This document shows positions 62,540-64,000 of a stretch of 64,000 bases of DNA, piece after piece. The stretch spans positions 133,164,011 through 133,228,010 of the forward strand of contig OX375872.1 in assembly GCA_947359465.1 (NCBI GenBank), written 5' to 3'. The position numbers were made by a program, and so were the translations under genes. Below the pieces are notes generated by a model that ran no database searches, was not told where the DNA came from, and saw only the letters and a program-made list of their open reading frames with translations. Origin of the DNA: Metellina segmentata (lineage: Eukaryota; Arthropoda; Arachnida; Araneae; Tetragnathidae). The number at the start of each line of letters is the position of its first letter. The stretch's first letter is position 1.

Positions 62540-62735
62540 GTCACCCACATTGACGTGGTGTGGAAGTTTGGAGAGTAGGGTGCCAGCTAAGGTGCTGTCT
62601 CATCATCTGATCGTGATTTAAATTTACGTGGTGTTGTCTTCGGATCTTTCACTTCAGGATCGATCCGGGACCGTCGCTAATAGCCTGTTGTGTTGTTGCA
62701 GCGTGACATTTGTCAGATACCTATCTACCTAAGTA
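62540..62735 (+). mobile_element. Main SINE family copy, 5' truncated
   Basis: 'tgacgtggtgtggaagtttg', 'gagagtagggtgccagct', 'gtgttgtcttcggatctttc', 'aatagcctgttgtgttg' and tail 'agatacctatctaccta'. Convergent with the two preceding minus copies. Confidence 0.8.
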
Positions 62736-62928
62736 GTCACATATAAAAAGAAACGGTAAATCCATTTTTCGAGTTGTCAATATAAAATTCAACAAAGCTA
62801 AAGTACACATATGCCCGCAAGGAAATTACCTTTTAGTTATTTAGAATAGTTACTCAAAATCTTGATAAGATCTTTTCAAAATTTGAATCGATATCAATAC
62901 AATGTCCAACTGCGAATAATTATATCAA

Positions 62929-63065
62929 TTAACCTTCGAATTTGTTTGATCGTACCTTCGAGATACATCATCCATCAAGATCTGGTCAAGTTTCGTCAAA
63001 GACAAGGTATCTTGTCCATCAAAATCTGGTCAGTTTTGTAAATGACGAGATACATCATCGAGACA
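62929..63065. mobile_element. TTAA-type palindromic element, copy N
   Basis: TTAACCTTCGAATTTG start, then 'cgagatacatcatccatcaa', 'gatctggtcaagtttcgtca' and 'gacgagatacatcatcgaga'. No clear right end. Confidence 0.6.
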
Positions 63066-63173
63066 AAATTGCCCTGCTACTCCAAGGGAATGAAGATCCA
63101 AATTTGCAGTTTTCGACTCGAAAATAAGCCACCAGATCAAGAAATTCCAATCCTTTTCTGCAAAATTGGTGAC

Positions 63174-63445
63174 TTATTCCTCTAAGTGGTTTCGACAAGA
63201 TAACCCGTCTGTCAAGATCCGATCAATTTTTCTGAGGACGAAATGCCTTATCCATCAACATCAGGTCAATTTTCTTTGTATAAGATATATCATCAAGGAA
63301 AACTCTCAAGGGGTAGGGAAGATCCAAATAGGAAAACAAATTGTCCTATGCCATGAACTGGTGACAATTTGATACAGCTTTTGTATAATCAGCTGGCTAC
63401 TACAAGGCAAGTTTTAACCCGAAAATAAACCACCAGGAGGGTTAA
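63174..63445. mobile_element. TTAA-type palindromic element, copy O (compound)
   Basis: Left 'ttattcctctaagtggtttc' 'gacaagataacccgtc'; diverged units to about 63318. A separate right end 'accaccaggagggttaa' follows at 63429-63445, so two copies may be merged. Confidence 0.55.
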
Positions 63446-63660
63446 CCTTTCTAGTGGTAGTCTTGACGAGGTACATCGTCATTAGCAAAACCATTAGCAG
63501 ATCTGATGAACGTGATATCTCGTCATTAGAAGAAACTTGACTAGATCGTGATCTTGTCATCATCAAAAATTGGCAATAAATGACGATACATCTCGTCATT
63601 AGCAAAATTGGTCAGGTCTTGATGGACGAAATACCTCGTCGTAACCACTTGGAGGGGTAA
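63442..63660. mobile_element. TTAA-ended palindromic element, copy P
   Basis: TTAACCTTTCTAGTGGTAGT left (sharing TTAA with the preceding end) and 'gtaaccacttggaggggtaa' right. Four palindromic units spaced by 'attagcaaaattggtcaggt' linkers; regular and fairly complete. Confidence 0.8.
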
Positions 63661-64000
63661 GAAACATTAATTAACATTAAATTGTGTGGATCAGGTGATA
63701 AAAGGTGTGGATCAGGAAGAAACATTAACCGTTCATAGAACATTTTCCAAGTCTAAAAATCTCAGATCCGATGCATGTAAAATTTTTTGTAAAGATAAAA
63801 AAGAGGCAAAAGCATCAGTCTCACCTCCACTGATTTGAATTATTTTGAAATAAAAACGCTAAATAGTAAGTGTTGTAGCATTAAAAATCCTGCTTTTGTG
63901 CTCAAGACGCTTCTTTTTTAGCTACAAGTAACGATAAAAATGCGGAGTACTAAACAGACAATAAGAAAGGGATATCAACTTGAGATACCCGATCGGACGC
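63661..64000. other. Window end, nothing recognised
   Basis: A 'gtgtggatcagg' duplication near 63685-63715; no gene. Confidence 0.4.

Overview
This window is eukaryotic, AT-rich and dominated by repeats. Two host genes can be supported: the terminal coding exon of a VWC-domain protein (561-736, +) and a complete four-exon gene (13235-21010, +) for a secreted two-EF-hand protein of the MCFD2 type. The spliced introns, Tc1/mariner, hAT, Helitron, RNase H-bearing non-LTR and tRNA-SINE repeats, and the wording of the transposase remnants, point to an arthropod and most likely a spider. That placement is inference; no species can be named from the sequence.

Layout. 1-1.0 kb: short tandem array, then the VWC exon and its 3'UTR. 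1.5-13 kb: TTAA-flanked miniature elements, a decayed mariner-like copy, a tRNA-like SINE and a satellite split by a mariner with perfect 108-bp inverted repeats and by an hAT copy. 12.2-12.95 kb: a tandem array just upstream of the MCFD2-like gene. 13.2-21.0 kb: the MCFD2-like gene. Its first intron carries tandem duplicates of the exon 1/intron 1 junction, a Helitron and a long-TIR element; intron 2 has two adjacent TTAA elements; intron 3 has a minisatellite with a solo LTR. 21-35 kb: SINE copies and many local tandem duplications. 35.7-38.7 kb: an RNase H non-LTR remnant (-) with a TTA-flanked MITE inside it and a deleted Tc1 copy, the whole bracketed by inverted repeats. 40-46 kb: SINEs, a Tc1 fragment, an hAT element with an 8-bp duplication and a 2.3-kb inverted structure with two outward Helitron-like 3' ends. 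47-52.4 kb: duplicated reverse-transcriptase remnants interrupted by Tc1 elements and TTAA elements. 53-64 kb: SINEs, a palindrome-rich hAT-type element, a nested long-TIR element, a nearly intact Tc1 element and more TTAA elements.

The main recurrent signal outside named families is a group of TTAA-ended elements (about 17 loci) made of tandem units around the perfect 16-bp palindrome GACGAGATATCTCGTC, with ends like CCCTCCAAGTGGTTTCGACG. They look piggyBac-type by target site and terminal CCC, but carry no coding sequence. No operon, CRISPR array, rRNA or functional tRNA gene was seen. No new enzyme-based system could be supported. The unusual content is structural: palindromic repeats, duplicated exon edges and nested insertions that give a relative order of events.
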